64,000 nt of DNA from Warburgia ugandensis (lineage: Eukaryota; Streptophyta; Magnoliopsida; Canellales; Canellaceae). The notes beneath the pieces are model-generated. The model had not been told where the DNA came from and searched no databases. It saw only the letters and a list, made by a program, of their open reading frames with translations. Position 1 is the stretch's first letter. Each line of letters begins with the position of its first letter. Positions 50,640 to 63,339 of this stretch are shown here, one piece after another. The DNA lies in contig CP141137.1 of NCBI GenBank assembly GCA_035236585.1, positions 45,530,057 through 45,594,056 of the forward strand, read 5' to 3'. The position numbers and the translations under genes are program-made.

Positions 50640-51152
50640 ATATAGAGAGTAGCAGCAGGTTTGACGTGCTAATAAAGCAGGCAAAAGTCATGATAGTTCC
50701 TAGTGCAGTGTTGGGGACATTTTAGAGATGATAAGATTTGTTCAGGATCTCACTTTAGTTATTATTTATGGATTGTACATTAATATAAATTACAATAAGA
50801 CTTGGATGTAAGCACAAGTACTTATGTTGGATGTGATGGCTATGTATGGACGAACCTGGGTAATGTCGTTGCATCATGATTTCTTATCCACTATTGGAGT
50901 ATACATTTTCATTGAAAATTATGTTTAATTCTATGGATGGGAATGGAGACTCTTGTCTTTATCAGGTGGTTTTATAATGCGCTTATGATGTGCAATAGGT
51001 CAAAATATAGAGGAGACTCTATCAGATTTTAAGTAGAAATGGGATATCATTTCATCGTTAAATCCATGGGTTTGTAATTGTATGACTCCTAGGATTTGGA
51101 ATAAATGCTTTTTATTTGATTTTTTGTTTTTGGTCAATTTAAAAGTCAAAGT

Positions 51153-52860
51153 GTTTGTCTCATGTTGTAGCCTCTTCTTAATCACTCTTTCACAAAGTTT
51201 CAAGTGCGGCCGATAAGTTTGATCCCCCAATAATTAGCATGGCTCTTTATGTATATCTTATTCTTCTAAATTGGTATAATAGAGCTCTTCCTTCATTCAT
51301 CCAGTATTTTCTTTGATTTTATAATCTTGTTAAAGAACTTTATTAACCAAACTACTCAAATATCTCCTATATGATTTCAAACCTTTATTAGTATACCATT
51401 AAGCCCTAGGGCCTGTTTTTTTATCAAGTACTTTTTCACTTCAAGTATTCTAATCTTATAGTCATATCTATAAGGTTCAAAATCATTTGGGTTTATAATG
51501 CTTTCAATCCCTATATTCTCAAGGGAATTATCAATTAACAATTTTTTAAAGTAACTTTCCCACCTTTGTTTGATCTCATTATCTTTGACTAGTACCCTTT
51601 GGTCATCACTTCTAATGTACTTAAAGTGGTCTAAGTCCTTACCCTTCTATTCTTTTACTTTTGCAAGTTTAAACTCATCTTTCTCACCTTCTCTTGATCC
51701 TAATATATTATAGAGATTATCATATGCTTTAAGTTTAGCCTTATTTACTATTCTCTTAACAATCTTTTTAGCATTCTTATATTGTTCAAGTTTTCATTAT
51801 TTCTAATTCTTTACCATGCTTTAAAACACAACCTTTTTTCTTTAATACATTTTTTGCACTTTTTCACTTCACCATAAAGTTTTTTTTATCAATTGCCCTT
51901 TACTACTGTTAGGATATCTATTGCCACTTTCATAATGCACTAGGTCATATTAATCTACATGATGTTTACTTCTATTTCATTATTCCAGTTTCCTTCTACC
52001 ATTAACTTGTTTGTGAGTGATGTTATTTTCTCCCCTTTTAAGTTCTACCACTTAGTTTTTAGACACATATTAAGTTTATTTCATTTCTCCCATCTTAATG
52101 TAGATATCCATAACCAATAATCTATGTTGTGAGGTTCAGCTCTCACTGGGTATCACCTTACAATCCTTACACATTGATCTTTCGGTATTCCTAAGTGTAA
52201 AAAAGTCTATTTGGCTTTTATAGACTCCAATTTTAAAGGTTATTAAGTGTTCATCCATCTTCTTAAAGAATGTGTTTGTCAGGGTTAGGTTATATTCCAA
52301 AGCAAAATCGAGGAAGCTTCCCCCATCTCATTTCATTCTTCGATACCATACCCTCCATTTACCCTGTCATATCTTTCTTCCTACATGACCATTTAAGTAT
52401 GAACCTATAAATATCCCTTCTATGTTGGGAATTTCTTGCATGACTCCCTCCATATCTTCCCAGAACTATCTTTTGATTCCATCATCTAACCATTCTTGCG
52501 ATGCGTATGTACTTAAAATGTTTATGATCTTCTCTCTTAGAACAAGTTTTATTATTATAATTCTATTACTATTTCTTTTAATGTCTACAAATTTATCCTT
52601 TAATTGTTTGTCTGCCATTATTGCTAACCATTTCTGTTATTGTCCTTTCTTATGTACGAGAGCTTATACCCATAGATTCTCTAATTTTAGCCCTTTTTAC
52701 TTGGTTACTTGGATACAAGCAATGTTGACTCTCCAACATTTTATTACATCTACTAACTTCAAACACTTACCTGTCAATGTGCCTATAATCCCATATAGTG
52801 ATATGAATTTTATTCTCCTGAGCTAGCCTATTTACCTATGCACTTCTCAACCCTCATGAC
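51153..52860 (-). pseudogene. LINE ORF2 N-terminal fragment, endonuclease and start of reverse transcriptase
   Basis: On the minus strand, segments match a plant LINE ORF2 in order. A start-region stretch near 52830-52790 resembles GTLTGKSLELVD and NIACIQET. The ESMGI and VSNNGRQ pieces follow. Then come LDFALEYNLTLTNTFFKKMD and EHLITFKIGVYKSQIDFF (about 52310-52200) and KDCKVIPSES, the signature of the endonuclease end. It reaches LCERVIKKRLQHET near 51155 at the start of the reverse transcriptase. It is full of stops. The C-terminal piece is at 36792-37327. Confidence 0.85.
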
Positions 52861-54499
52861 TGTTAAGTGTTCAATTTTGGTTAAAACACCCATAATTTAG
52901 CATTTAATTAGATCATCTAACCGATTATTTTTGCAAGTTTAGATTAATTATCAATTTTAGCTTTAATTGATCATCCAACCATTGATTTGTAAAATGTAGT
53001 GGTGAAATAATGATCAGAGCTAATCAGATGTGTAATGTATGGTTTAGATTATTCTAATTTAGTCTTATATGTTGCAAATCAATCAAACTAGAGAGTAGAT
53101 TGCTCAGATTGAGTTCACCAGTACCATATCATTCTCACCTTGTAAGAGAACTACAAGGCAAGATGAGATGGTTTCTAATTAAGAAAGGAAACACAAGAGA
53201 AAACTGGAGGGAAAGCCTTATAAGGAGATGAGTCCATTCCCACATCTCTGGCTATCTCTCTTTCAACATCTCTCTCTTTTTCACCTAGCAATAACAGAAG
53301 ACACAAGGAACTCAAGGAAGAGCAGCAGCACCATTCCTTCCCCATCTTCTCTCTCTTGGTCTCTTTCTCTCTGTCTCCTCACTGCCAACAAGACGCCATG
53401 GACAGCAAGAACACTCGATTCCTAGCCTTCGCCTCTATTGGCCTCCTTCGACAAAAACCTATTACCCATCTCTTTCTCTGCCTCTCTTTATCTCCCTCTC
53501 TATTGGATCCTCTCAATTGTAGGGGGAGGACTAGAGGCACCCCAACTTCACTCTCTTCGGTCACTTGTTCTTCACCCCTATTTTTCCTTCACTTTTAACT
53601 TCTATTTTTCATTATTCTCTCACCAATTTTTCCCTTAATTTTCCTCCTACTGTATACTTAGCTTTACTCCAATAAAAACCCAACGTGGGTTTTACATCAA
53701 AACATGTTTTCCTCATTTGTCTCCCTATGTCTTTCTCCTCTATGGGTTGAAGAGGAAGGAAGTTTCAGGCAAAATTCTAATTTTGCCAATTTAGCTTAAA
53801 TTTTAATTCCATCTTTGTCCTTATTTTTTCTTTTTCATAGTTTTGCTTATTTTTACCCAAGATTGTCCTATCCAAGTTTTGTGTTATTCTCAGTTGATAT
53901 AGCAAATAAGTAATCCGAACCTTGTTTGATTAATAAATGGTTTAGCTTTAACCAAGAGGATCACTTTATTTCCTGAGCTTTTTCTTATCAGATTTTAAAT
54001 CCATTCTTAGATCTTGTTCTTAGGACAATTCCTAGCTAATCCATCACTCCTGATCTTCAAACTAAAATTCAAAATTTTGATCTAAGCTATCTAAAACCCA
54101 AAATCTTTCCTTAGCCTAGATCATCAAAAAAATTTAAAATCTGAACAATCCAACCATTGAATTCTTAATTAGAGATATGAGTGTGAGATTGTTGAAGACT
54201 GATCGAGTCCAATAAGACCAAATCTGAAGAAATTTACTATGCTTGGGGTAGGAAAGTTAATTTTATTTGTTATTTAGTTTAATTTTTTTTGTCTTTTTGA
54301 ACTTAGAATTGTGTAATTTTCATTAGATAAATAGATCTGAGTTTATAATTATTTGTTATTTAATTAATATATATTTTTAATTTTGGTTAGTTAAATTTTA
54401 TTTAAATTTTAAAATTTTAAGCTGAGTCCCTGTGGGATCGACCTGTACTTGCATAAGTTGTATTATAATAGCATGTGCACTTGCAAAAAATAATCAACA
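52861..54499 (+). repeat. Athila-like 5' LTR
   Basis: It begins TGTTAAGTGTTCAATTTTGG and ends AATAATCAACA. A CT-rich block lies at about 53220-53640. It is about 500 bp shorter than the 3' LTR, mostly in the CT-rich part. Confidence 0.85.
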
Positions 54500-54506
54500 A
54501 GTCTTT

Positions 54507-54524
54507 TTACGCCATTGTCGAGGA
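54507..54524 (+). other. Athila-like primer-binding site
   Basis: TTACGCCATTGTCGAGGA resembles TGGCGCCGTTGCCGGGGA, the tRNA-Asp-complementary site of Athila/Tat elements, with several transitions. Confidence 0.7.
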
Positions 54525-55679
54525 CCCGTAACTAATTTTTCATAAAATTTAATAAAAATAGAATAAAATTAAAATTAAAAAATTTAGGAATTGCATTGTT
54601 TTAGATTTTTAGGTTTAATTTTCAATTTTTCTTAGTGGCTAATCACTCTATTTTTTAAAATTGGTACTTATTGCTATTTTTATTTTATAAGAAATTAGAA
54701 AAAGAGGAATTCAAGGAGGATCTCTATTACAATATCCAAAATTTTTATTTTAAGTGAATTGTAGTGAGGAAGCATTATACTTTTCATTAATCATAATTCA
54801 TATAAAATGGTTGTAGAATGTAAATGGTCCTACCCTTATACAAAAAGATCTTATCCAGGACCCTACCATGAGCAATATCTCACTCCCTAAGATTCCTAAA
54901 TTAGGGTTTGCATATTTAGTGTAATTTTGCACTATTTGGTAGTGTAATTGCATATAGATAGCATATTTGATAACTGTTGCATTTTAGGATTTGCATTAGT
55001 TTATTATTTTTAATTTCACTTTAGGGTATATTTATTACTTTAAGGTGATTTATATGTTAATCAAACTGCTATGGAGTATGGATATTAATTAGTAAGGGCA
55101 CCCAACCCCACAAGATCAAGGTTGAATTTGATCACCACCTCTTAACCCACCTCAGATAATCATTATAAGTGCGTAATCCAACCTTCCAAATTAATTTAAA
55201 ATCAATTATAATAGAATGGTCATCACATGCTTGTAGGACACTTTTGGAAAGAGGAGACCCATTACCACTTTAGTGGGCCCTATCTAACTGACAGCACTAG
55301 TATTTAAACAACTACCTCCACCAACACATTCTATGAGTCAAACTACCTACAGCTAGCTAAGGAGGGTGTGAAGCTGTTGGTTAAGTTAGGATGTAACTGA
55401 TAAGTGGTGGGACAAGTCTAAAAGAGAGGAGGAGTATTAGATTAGGCTAATCCAAAAGCTTCTACCCACACAAATTCAAGACAATCATATTTTCTACTTG
55501 CTAGTATTAAGGTTGTTTGAATTTTATGCTTCATTAGTGCCCATCATTAGCATTTAGGTTGCATTAGTTAGGGTAGTTTTCTCATTCCAAAATTTTTTTT
55601 AAAAAGTACTCATTTGTTGTATACAATGATTTATTTCGTTGTATATAAGATTGATTACAATGGACTGTGAAGAAGGGGA
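54525..55679 (+). other. Untranslated leader of the Athila-like element
   Basis: Between the primer site and gag I see no coding frame. A long leader is usual in this group. Confidence 0.5.
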
Positions 55680-57130
55680 TAGATGAAGGATGACTAGTAC
55701 ATTGGACAGGCTATTTGTCTCAAAGCAAGATACTGATTCATATCCAAAACCTTAGTACAACAATTACAATGCCTATTCTGAACCATGATATCCCACTTCT
55801 GTGAGGCCATCAAGCTCCACTTTTACCTCCAAATGCTATTATGATTGAATTAAAGGTTGGAGTAATTCAATTACTTCCTAAATTTTATGGTTTGGATAGT
55901 GAGAGTCCTTACCTGCATTTAAAAGAATTCCATGAAGTGTGCATGACCCAACATACAGAAAACATCAAATTAGACATGGTAACACTCAAACTATTTTCTT
56001 TTTCTTTAAAGGAAAAGGCTAAGATATGGTTTTATTCACTGCCAGCAGATTCCATAAGACCGTGGCAAGAAATGACTGTGAAGTTCTTGAATAAGTTCTT
56101 TCCTATACATAAGATAAATGCTCTCCACCAAAATATAATGAATTTTACCTAGAAGGATTAAGAAAATTTCTACCAATGCTAGGAAAGATTTAAGGAATTA
56201 TTGTTAACTTATCTACATCATGGATATGAACTTTGGTGTATCATTAGCTTCTTTTATGAAGGACTTAATTCTTATATACGCCAAATTGTTGAAATGGTGT
56301 GCAATGACAATTTTTTCAATAAATAACCTAAAGAGGCACAAGAGCATTTGGAATGGCTGACATAGAGTGCACAAACTTGAGCTAATTCAAAAAAAAAAAA
56401 AAGTAGGTTTCCCAAACAACCCTAAGTCCACCACCACATCCACTAGGGGAGGAATATATGCTATTATTGAAAAAGATGATATGAAAATAGCATCCCTAGA
56501 TAGAATAGTTGAAGCCTTGGAAATGGAAAAAAATTTCCTCTAAGAAAGTTGAGTAGGTGTGTGATATTTGTGAAAGTAATACACACCTTGCTCAGGAATG
56601 TCCAATGGCTCCTGCATTTCAGGATACACTTCATGAACCGATGCATTCTTATCAGCATCATTGTTCCCCATCTTCATAGACGCATAACTCCAATTAGAGT
56701 AATCATCCTACTGTCACTTGGAGAAATGAATATAATGCTAATGTCTCACAGAAGGCCCAATACCAATCTTTTCACCAAAAACAAGGATCACTTGCTCCTC
56801 AACCTTACCTTCCTCCACTTAAGAGAAAAGTGGAGGATAACTTTCAACAAGTCATGCAATAGTAAGAGAAGAAAATTACTTAAATTAAAGCTCAATTAAA
56901 AGAGAACATAAATTCCATGACTGAATAGAAGGACATGATGTCTCAAATGCTCTAGACCATTGAGAAAGGGCAATGTCCTATCCCACCAAATGAAAACCCT
57001 GATGATATGGATGTAGTAGGTGAGATTAATTCTTCAATTACAAACATAGAACAAACAAAGGTAGTTATTATTCTTCATAGTGGTAAAATAATTGAGAAAT
57101 CTGCCCCCAAAAGGTTGAGATAGTTGATAA
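55680..57130 (+). pseudogene. Athila-like gag remnant
   Basis: An open stretch at 55841-56152 encodes a retrotransposon gag domain: KFYGLDSESPYLHLKEFHEV, LKLFSFSLKEKAKIWFYSLP and KFLNKFFPIHK. After a stop the homology continues with ERFKELL, HHGYELW and FYEGLN, and then a VEMVCNDNFF and EAQEHLEWL stretch (about 56160-56365). A C-terminal SGK-type segment lies near 57075. Several stops interrupt it. No zinc finger or protease was recognised. Confidence 0.8.
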
Positions 57131-59043
57131 GGAAAATGTCCCACCCACTAAGCCATATGACATCCTTATTCCATTTCCACTAAGGCTACACCAAGCTCTC
57201 ACAAGTGTCTCTAATTATGAGAAACAGCCTAGAGATATATTTATCTTACCTTGTGATAAAATAAAAAAAATTTAATTGCAAGATAAATTCATTCACCATT
57301 GCTTTCAGAGGCTTGTTCGGCTCATTTCTTATGGGACCCACCAAAGTTTCGAACTTTGTAAAAAAAAAATTCGCTGAAATTTTTCAATCTGTAATAATGT
57401 ACCATAGTTTTTCAAAACTTCTCTTTTCTACATCTCTCGATGCATTATCATCATCCTACTTTCTCAACACTGAAGATAATGTTTCTTTCAAGTTGGGGGG
57501 ATGTGGAATTCTAGAAAATTCTAGTTTTTGTTAGTTTTTTCTCTTAATTTCAAAAAAATAAAAATTTTGCTCAAAAAATTAAAAAAATTTAGGTCAATTC
57601 CTACACTATGATGAGAATTGGATTTTCTGAAGTTTAGTCTATATAATTTTAGCTTATTGATGGAATTGAATATGATTAATTCATCATTTTACTCATTTTC
57701 TAAAGTATTCCATGAAAGAAAAATCTGAGATCACATCTATCCACATAGTTGCATATACATAGTCTAGATTGATAAGTAGTTATAACTTAAAGATCCTAAA
57801 GAATTTCAGTGGAGACCTATAACTTGAGTTTTAGAGCCATTCAAATTATTTTAGAGGTTATAAATGTTCCTAATTTTCTTCAGCTTGCTTAAAAAAAATT
57901 TGATCACACCAACTCTTAAATTTGGCTAATTACTTAAATTATTAGAGTATTACCTTTAAAATTCTAGAAGTTCATTGAATCTAATAGATTATATGAAACC
58001 TAGAAAATGATTTAGGCCATCCTTGTTATTAACATAAAGACATAAAGCCTATCCAAAAGAATTTTTACAGCTAGTTAGCCAATTTGAGTCTCTTATATAA
58101 GCCTTTTCTTTTCTCACCCAAATTACCTTTACCCAAAGTAACCCAGTATAATATATTCATTACCTTTTTCTTTAAAAAATAAGTTAGAGATGAATGAAAA
58201 TATACTTTTTAGTTACAATAAAACTAGAAAAGTGAATATCATGAAAAGAAATATTCTTCAAAGTAATTCAAAGTGTTGAAATAAAATAAAAAAAGGTACT
58301 AAAAAAAAAGAAGAAGTTTGAAGAATGAAAAAAGGTCGAAAAAGAAATATTCACTTTAGTATAATAAAAAAAGAGTTTCCAACTTTAGTAAAAGACTCTA
58401 CTCATTTTTGAAGAATTTTTTAATACCCTTTCTCTATTATCCTATCTTAAGCCTACATTTGATCCTAGTTGAAGACCTATTGATTTTAGGAGAAATAAAG
58501 TCTTGATGAGGATATGAAAGGATAGGATTTAAATAATAGTATTTCTTAGTATTCAAAGGGGATGGCATCCTTTCTAAAGGGATCAAAATAAAATTCCTTA
58601 GTAATTCCTATTCCTTCATGAGTATATGTGAGATAAATTTGTTTTTATTAAATTTGCTCACATATTTAAAAGAGAGATATGATTTGAACCTTTATCTAAG
58701 AAATTCTATTTCTGAGTGTATATCATTAGCGAGGATTGAGGTTAAGAGATATTTCATATGGAGTTCAAAAGTTAGAAGTTTACTTAGAGATAAAGATTAT
58801 TCTATATGTAAACTATACACTCACACGCTCACTTTGAGATCTAAGCTTAGTTGAAATATATTTACCATATGGGTAGGGTTTTGAATTCTTTATTCATTTT
58901 TATTAGTATTCTAAAGTTGATAATTTATTGAAGATAATTCTCTAAGGAAAAAAGTAGAGTTGACTTGAAAATAGTTTTTGGAATTTTGGAATTTAGTTTT
59001 TTGAATGTTTTGTTTGGATCTAGCAAAATGCTGGTTGGGGGCA
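57131..59043 (+). other. Athila-like 3' untranslated region with purine tract
   Basis: No coding domain was recognised here. TTCAAGTTGGGGGG at about 57488-57501 looks like an internal purine tract of the Athila/Tat type. A second G-run, GGTTGGGGGCA (59033-59043), lies next to the 3' LTR start and is the likely priming tract. Confidence 0.6.
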
Positions 59044-59709
59044 TATTAAGTGTTTAATTTTGGTCAAAATACCCCTAATATAGCATTTAATTAGATCATT
59101 TAACCAATCAAATTTGTAATTTTTTACTTAATTTTGATTTTATTTACAATTAATCATCTAACCATTAATTTGTAAAATGCAATGGTCAGATGATCATTAA
59201 GAACTAATGTGTGGATTAAAGTATGATCAAGATGAATCTAATTGAGTTTTGTGTGGTGCAGATCAACCAAATTGAACATTGAATGGCTAGGATCAAATTA
59301 ACAAACTAAGTCACTCACAAGGCAAGAAGAAAGAATGAACCTAGGAAGAGGAAACACCCAAAGAGGAAGGCATTGCTTGATATAAAAAGAAGGAAAGTGG
59401 GGGAGGGAACCATAATTAGAACTAAAGGACCTAAGAGGAAGAAGACAGCCAAGGACTCTCTCTCTCCCTTCCTGGATCGTAGGAGGCAGCTACAGGACTC
59501 TCTCTCTCTCTCTCTCTCCTGGGCAAACTAACCAACCCCCCCCACCCCTTTTTTCACCTCTTCTCTCCTCTCTCCTTCCCTCTCCATACCCCCTTCTCTC
59601 GCACCCCTCTCTCTCTTTTCCTAGTACTCGACAACAAGGGGACTTCACCTTGTCTTCACTGCCCCAACTCATCATTCTCTCTCTCCCTTCCTCTATTCCC
59701 TCACACCAT

Positions 59710-59775
<66 letters not shown>

Positions 59776-61186
59776 CCTCCTCCCTTACCTCATTCTCCCT
59801 CTCTTTTCCCTTCTCTATTTTTTTCACAACCCCCCTCCGCCTTTCCCTCTATCACCACCACACCTGCTCTACCCAATCTCTCTTCCTCTCATCTCCCTCT
59901 CATCAGCCAACAAGTCCTTCTCTATTTCTTCTTCACTACACCCACAAGGACACCCTGCAAAGCACCCTCATCACCTGCCTAGCAAAGTCATTCTAGATTC
60001 TCCTCTGCCTTTTCCTCTGTTCACCCGACCCTCTCTCCTCCACCAGCACCAGCTCTCTTCCCTTCACTATTCACTGCCTCCCTCTATCTCATCTGTTACA
60101 CCAGAACACCAGCTTCTTCTTCATCTTCTGCTCTGATGAGCAATAGGAGAGACACGCATCTCCTTCATCACTAGCCTGCTCCCTTCTTTATCTAATCACC
60201 ACAACATGCTTCTTCTATCAAAAATCCTAGCAAAGCTCCGTCTGCTACTTCCACCACCTCTGTTGTCGGCTTCTCATCTCAATCTCTGCATGACATGCAC
60301 CAAACACCCGTCATCCTCTCTATCACTGGCATACTCCCACAAGGTCAAATAGAGAAAACCCAATCTAGGTTTTCTTCATTTTTCCTATTTTCTCATCTTC
60401 CTCACCTTCTTCCTCTTCTTCTCCTCCCCATATGTCGTTTCCCTCCTCCGACAAGTTCCTTTTTTCTTTTCTTTCATTTAAACCTATTTTTCTCTTAAAT
60501 TCCAATTCTATTCTTTAGGCAGTAATTCCAATTGCAATTCCATCCCTTTTAGCTTATCCTAGTTTTGCTTTATCTTTGTTGTGTTTATCTAGGAATTGCA
60601 TAATCCAAATCTGTTTCGATTAAGCTTAACCTAATCAATGGGTTAAGCTTAACAAACAAGATTTCTTTATTTCCTGATATGTTTCTCATTAGATTTTTAA
60701 TTAATATTTAGATTTTATTCTTAGAATATCTCTTAGCTTATCCAATATCTCTGATCATCAATCTAAAATTCTAAAATCAATCTAAGCCATCCAAAATAAA
60801 AAATCCTTCTTTAGTGTAGATCTATAAAATTTTGAGAAATCTAAACAATCTAGCCATTGGATCTTTAATCAAGGACATGTTGGAGAGATTAATAAAGGCT
60901 AATCGATGTTTATAATATCATATTTGAAGAAATTGGTTGTGATCAAGCTAGGAAAGTAGATTTTATGTGTTTTTATAGTTAATGTGTCTTTTTGAATTTG
61001 AAATTATGTAATTTCTTCAATTAAATAGATCTGAATTTTTATTTCATTTTTTACTAATTTATTTAATTTTTAATAATTAAATTTTATTTAAAATCTATTT
61101 TTTCAAGTCGAGTCCCCATAAGATCAACACGTACTTGCATCAGCTACATTACAATAGCCCGTGCACTTGTGGTAAAACAACCAACA
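59044..61186 (+). repeat. Athila-like 3' LTR
   Basis: It starts TATTAAGTGTTTAATTTTGG and ends AACAACCAACA. A long CT-rich block (about 59450-60480) contains (CT)n at 59712-59772 and produces accidental S/L/P-rich frames. Confidence 0.85.
59712..59772 (+). repeat. (CT)n microsatellite
   Basis: About 30 CT units inside the Athila-like 3' LTR. Confidence 0.97.
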
Positions 61187-63330
61187 AAGCATGTTGGTAA
61201 ATGATGAATATAAGTACTTGGGGTGATGTAATTTGCTACAAAATTAGTATAAATATCTTGTTTAAAATATGCATGTTGAAGTTCTAATGATAAGACATAT
61301 TACTTGTGAACTATAGTGACTTGAACTCCTTAATGAATTTTGAAGAAGTTTCATGACTGTAGCATTCTATTTCTTAAGGAGAACTTCTAAATTCAAGTTG
61401 ACAATATAATTGTACTACATGGACTTATGCTAACTCAAATCAAATGGATTTAAAACCCTTATTTACTAAGATAAATGAAATATGAAAGATGACACACAAC
61501 TTCTATGGTTTGTCGATGCAAGATCATTCACATTTTCCTTTACATATTATTGATGTACATTGGGGAATGCTACATGGCTTAATTTACACTTAAGATGATA
61601 TTGTTAACGTTTAGTAACTGCAGACATAAAATCCCAATTTCAATTAGAATGGGCTAACAGCCCTACAGTGAGGCACCACTTGCATAGAAGTTTGGCTCAC
61701 AGTGAAAAATTGGTTATGTAGGGATGAATTGCTTGAGTTGGTGTTAAAAACCTAGAATAAATAAGTGGCAAAGTGTTGTATATGTCAGGGCTGAAACTCA
61801 GTTTTGTTTAGAAGTGGAAAAAAAAAAAAAAACTACACCTAGTATATATATTGAGGTGTACTATTATCTAAGCTGTAGATGCTTGACTAATCCTTTTGTA
61901 AACTAAAGGATCATATATTTAAGATCTTAAGATGTTTTTGGTTAAGAAGGAAAGTGGTACAAAATTTCTTCGTAGTACTAGTTGTTTTACTATGAATAAC
62001 CTAAATTATAGTGTGAAAGAACATATTTAGTTAGAAGTAAGTTTATGGTCTAATGCCTTCAAATGATTCAACACCTTTGCAGAGTTTCAAAAATGACAAC
62101 TACTTAAGGATCTTGGAACTACTGGACATCAAATGATAGAACTTTAGAAGGAATGAGCTACGAGTTCATTCATTCAGGTTGAGAACTACTTAAAGGAAAA
62201 CAATGAAATTGTAGGTAACTCACTTGAAACTTGAGCTTAAGAATGGCACATGAAGACCCTTTGAACAAAAGATAAGTACACGTGAAACCTAAAATTGTAG
62301 TTGCAAATCTAATAAATGTGTTAACGATATATATATATATATATAAGGACCAAATGTGAAAGTGGAAACTACTCATACCATGAGTGGTAAGGTTATGAAG
62401 GAGCTTGGGAAACTAAGGAAAAAGAACTAGGAAAGAAGACCTAAGTCATTCATGACTAAGGTTGATGAAATCACTTCAAACTGATAGCGCTACAAACAAG
62501 TCAGTAATAACCTTAAATTAGGCATATACTTCAAGGAAAATGAAAACGCTAAGTCACATAGTCTTTAATCTTGGGACTTATCTTAAAAAGTGATAGTAAT
62601 AGGACAAATTGTAGTCAGACTTAATAAAGGAGCTCCCTCTCCAAAAGAAAATTCTAATTCCTAAGAGTGCTACTCAAAATATTAATTAGAATGAAAAGGT
62701 TGACAATGATGTAATCAATGGTTATACAAATGAACTTCAACTAAGTTATGCCAGTAAAGATTAGACAGAGCTTATGCCTCAAACTATCTATAAACTACCA
62801 TAAGATAGGCTGGTGACACCTAAAGGAAATCTTCAAACACTATAAATGAAGATGGACAACAAAACTATGTTTACCCTCATCATACTTCACATCTAGTTCA
62901 ATAAGCATGATTTATTGATGGTTTAGGCGAGCACTCTGAGTCACTATAAGTCATAATAACACAGATTCTATCGTCATTTTTGGTTGGGCAACCTATGAGT
63001 AGTCATAAGCCTCATTACTATGTTTTTCACAGATGCCTTAGGCAGGTGCTCTACAAGTAGCTGTAAGCCTTGACAGTTATGGTTTCATTGATGTTTTTGG
63101 CAGGCGCTCTCTAAGTAGCCCTAAGTCCTAGAGATATGGTTTGATTATTTTTTGGCAGGTGCTCCATGAGCACCTTAAGACCCAGAGGCATGCACACCTA
63201 GGGCGGCAGTAAGACCTAAAGGCAGGCACTACTGGGATGGCCATAGGACCGAGGGATGCATGCTATGTGCCACTACAAGTCTTGGAGATCCTATGCTATG
63301 AGGTATCATTGGGCACTAACCTCAAGATGT
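61187..63330 (+). other. Probable decayed gypsy interior, no domain recognised
   Basis: The segment opens with CATGTTGGTAAAT, which also occurs at 43508-43520 in the gypsy interior. GACTAAGGTTGATG near 62455 echoes 46195. These short echoes and the tandem array at 62920-63260 suggest a related element, but no pol motif was readable through the stops. A poly-A run lies at 61817-61832 and an AT run at 62327-62345. Confidence 0.4.
62920..63260 (+). repeat. 55-62-bp tandem repeat, about six units
   Basis: Units start near 62920, 62982, 63041, 63099, 63154 and 63201-63221. They share GGCAGGTGCTCTACAAGTAG and TAAGCC/TAAGTC phrases with a T-rich spacer that shrinks to the right. Position and style resemble the 46-bp array of the gypsy element at 46514-46785. 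Confidence 0.75.
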
Positions 63331-63339
63331 TATTGATAC

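Larger units (their letters stand above)
37328..51152 (+). mobile_element. Ty3/gypsy retrotransposon with ~4-kb LTRs, nested in a LINE
   Basis: Two direct LTRs (37328-43355 including an insertion, and 47150-51152) flank a 3.8-kb interior. The primer-binding site follows the 5' LTR and a purine tract precedes the 3' LTR. Protease and reverse transcriptase remnants, the TGTAACAACCC LTR start and the tRNA-Met-type primer site suggest a chromovirus of the Tekay/Del kind; that clade call is tentative. The LTRs differ at many positions by eye (roughly one in eight in the first 300 bp), so the insertion is old. The last ~70 bp of the 3' LTR are missing. Confidence 0.85.
47150..51152 (+). repeat. Gypsy 3' LTR, 3' truncated
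   Basis: It starts TGTAACAACCC and aligns with the 5' LTR to its TCAAAGT phrase at about 51150. The final ~70 bp found in the 5' LTR (43285-43355) are absent, and LINE sequence follows at once. It lacks the Athila-like insert of the 5' LTR and carries a tandem duplication at 50021-50200. Confidence 0.88.
52861..61186 (+). mobile_element. Athila-like Ty3/gypsy derivative with gag but no pol
   Basis: LTRs at 52861-54499 and 59044-61186 share their TGTTAAGTGTT-like start and their GTGCACTTG...CAACA end. A tRNA-Asp-type primer site, a decayed gag and a purine tract lie between them. The interior is only ~4.5 kb and reverse transcriptase, RNase H and integrase are not recognisable, so the element was non-autonomous or internally deleted. 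The five bases before (ATGAC) and after (AAGCA) do not match, so its two flanks may not come from one insertion. Confidence 0.82.

Noticed and set aside
59490..60500. S/L/P-rich frames
   Set aside because: Translation of CT-rich LTR sequence and (CT)n.
62920..63260. CRISPR-like spaced repeats
   Set aside because: The units are diverged tandem copies without unique spacers, in plant transposon DNA.
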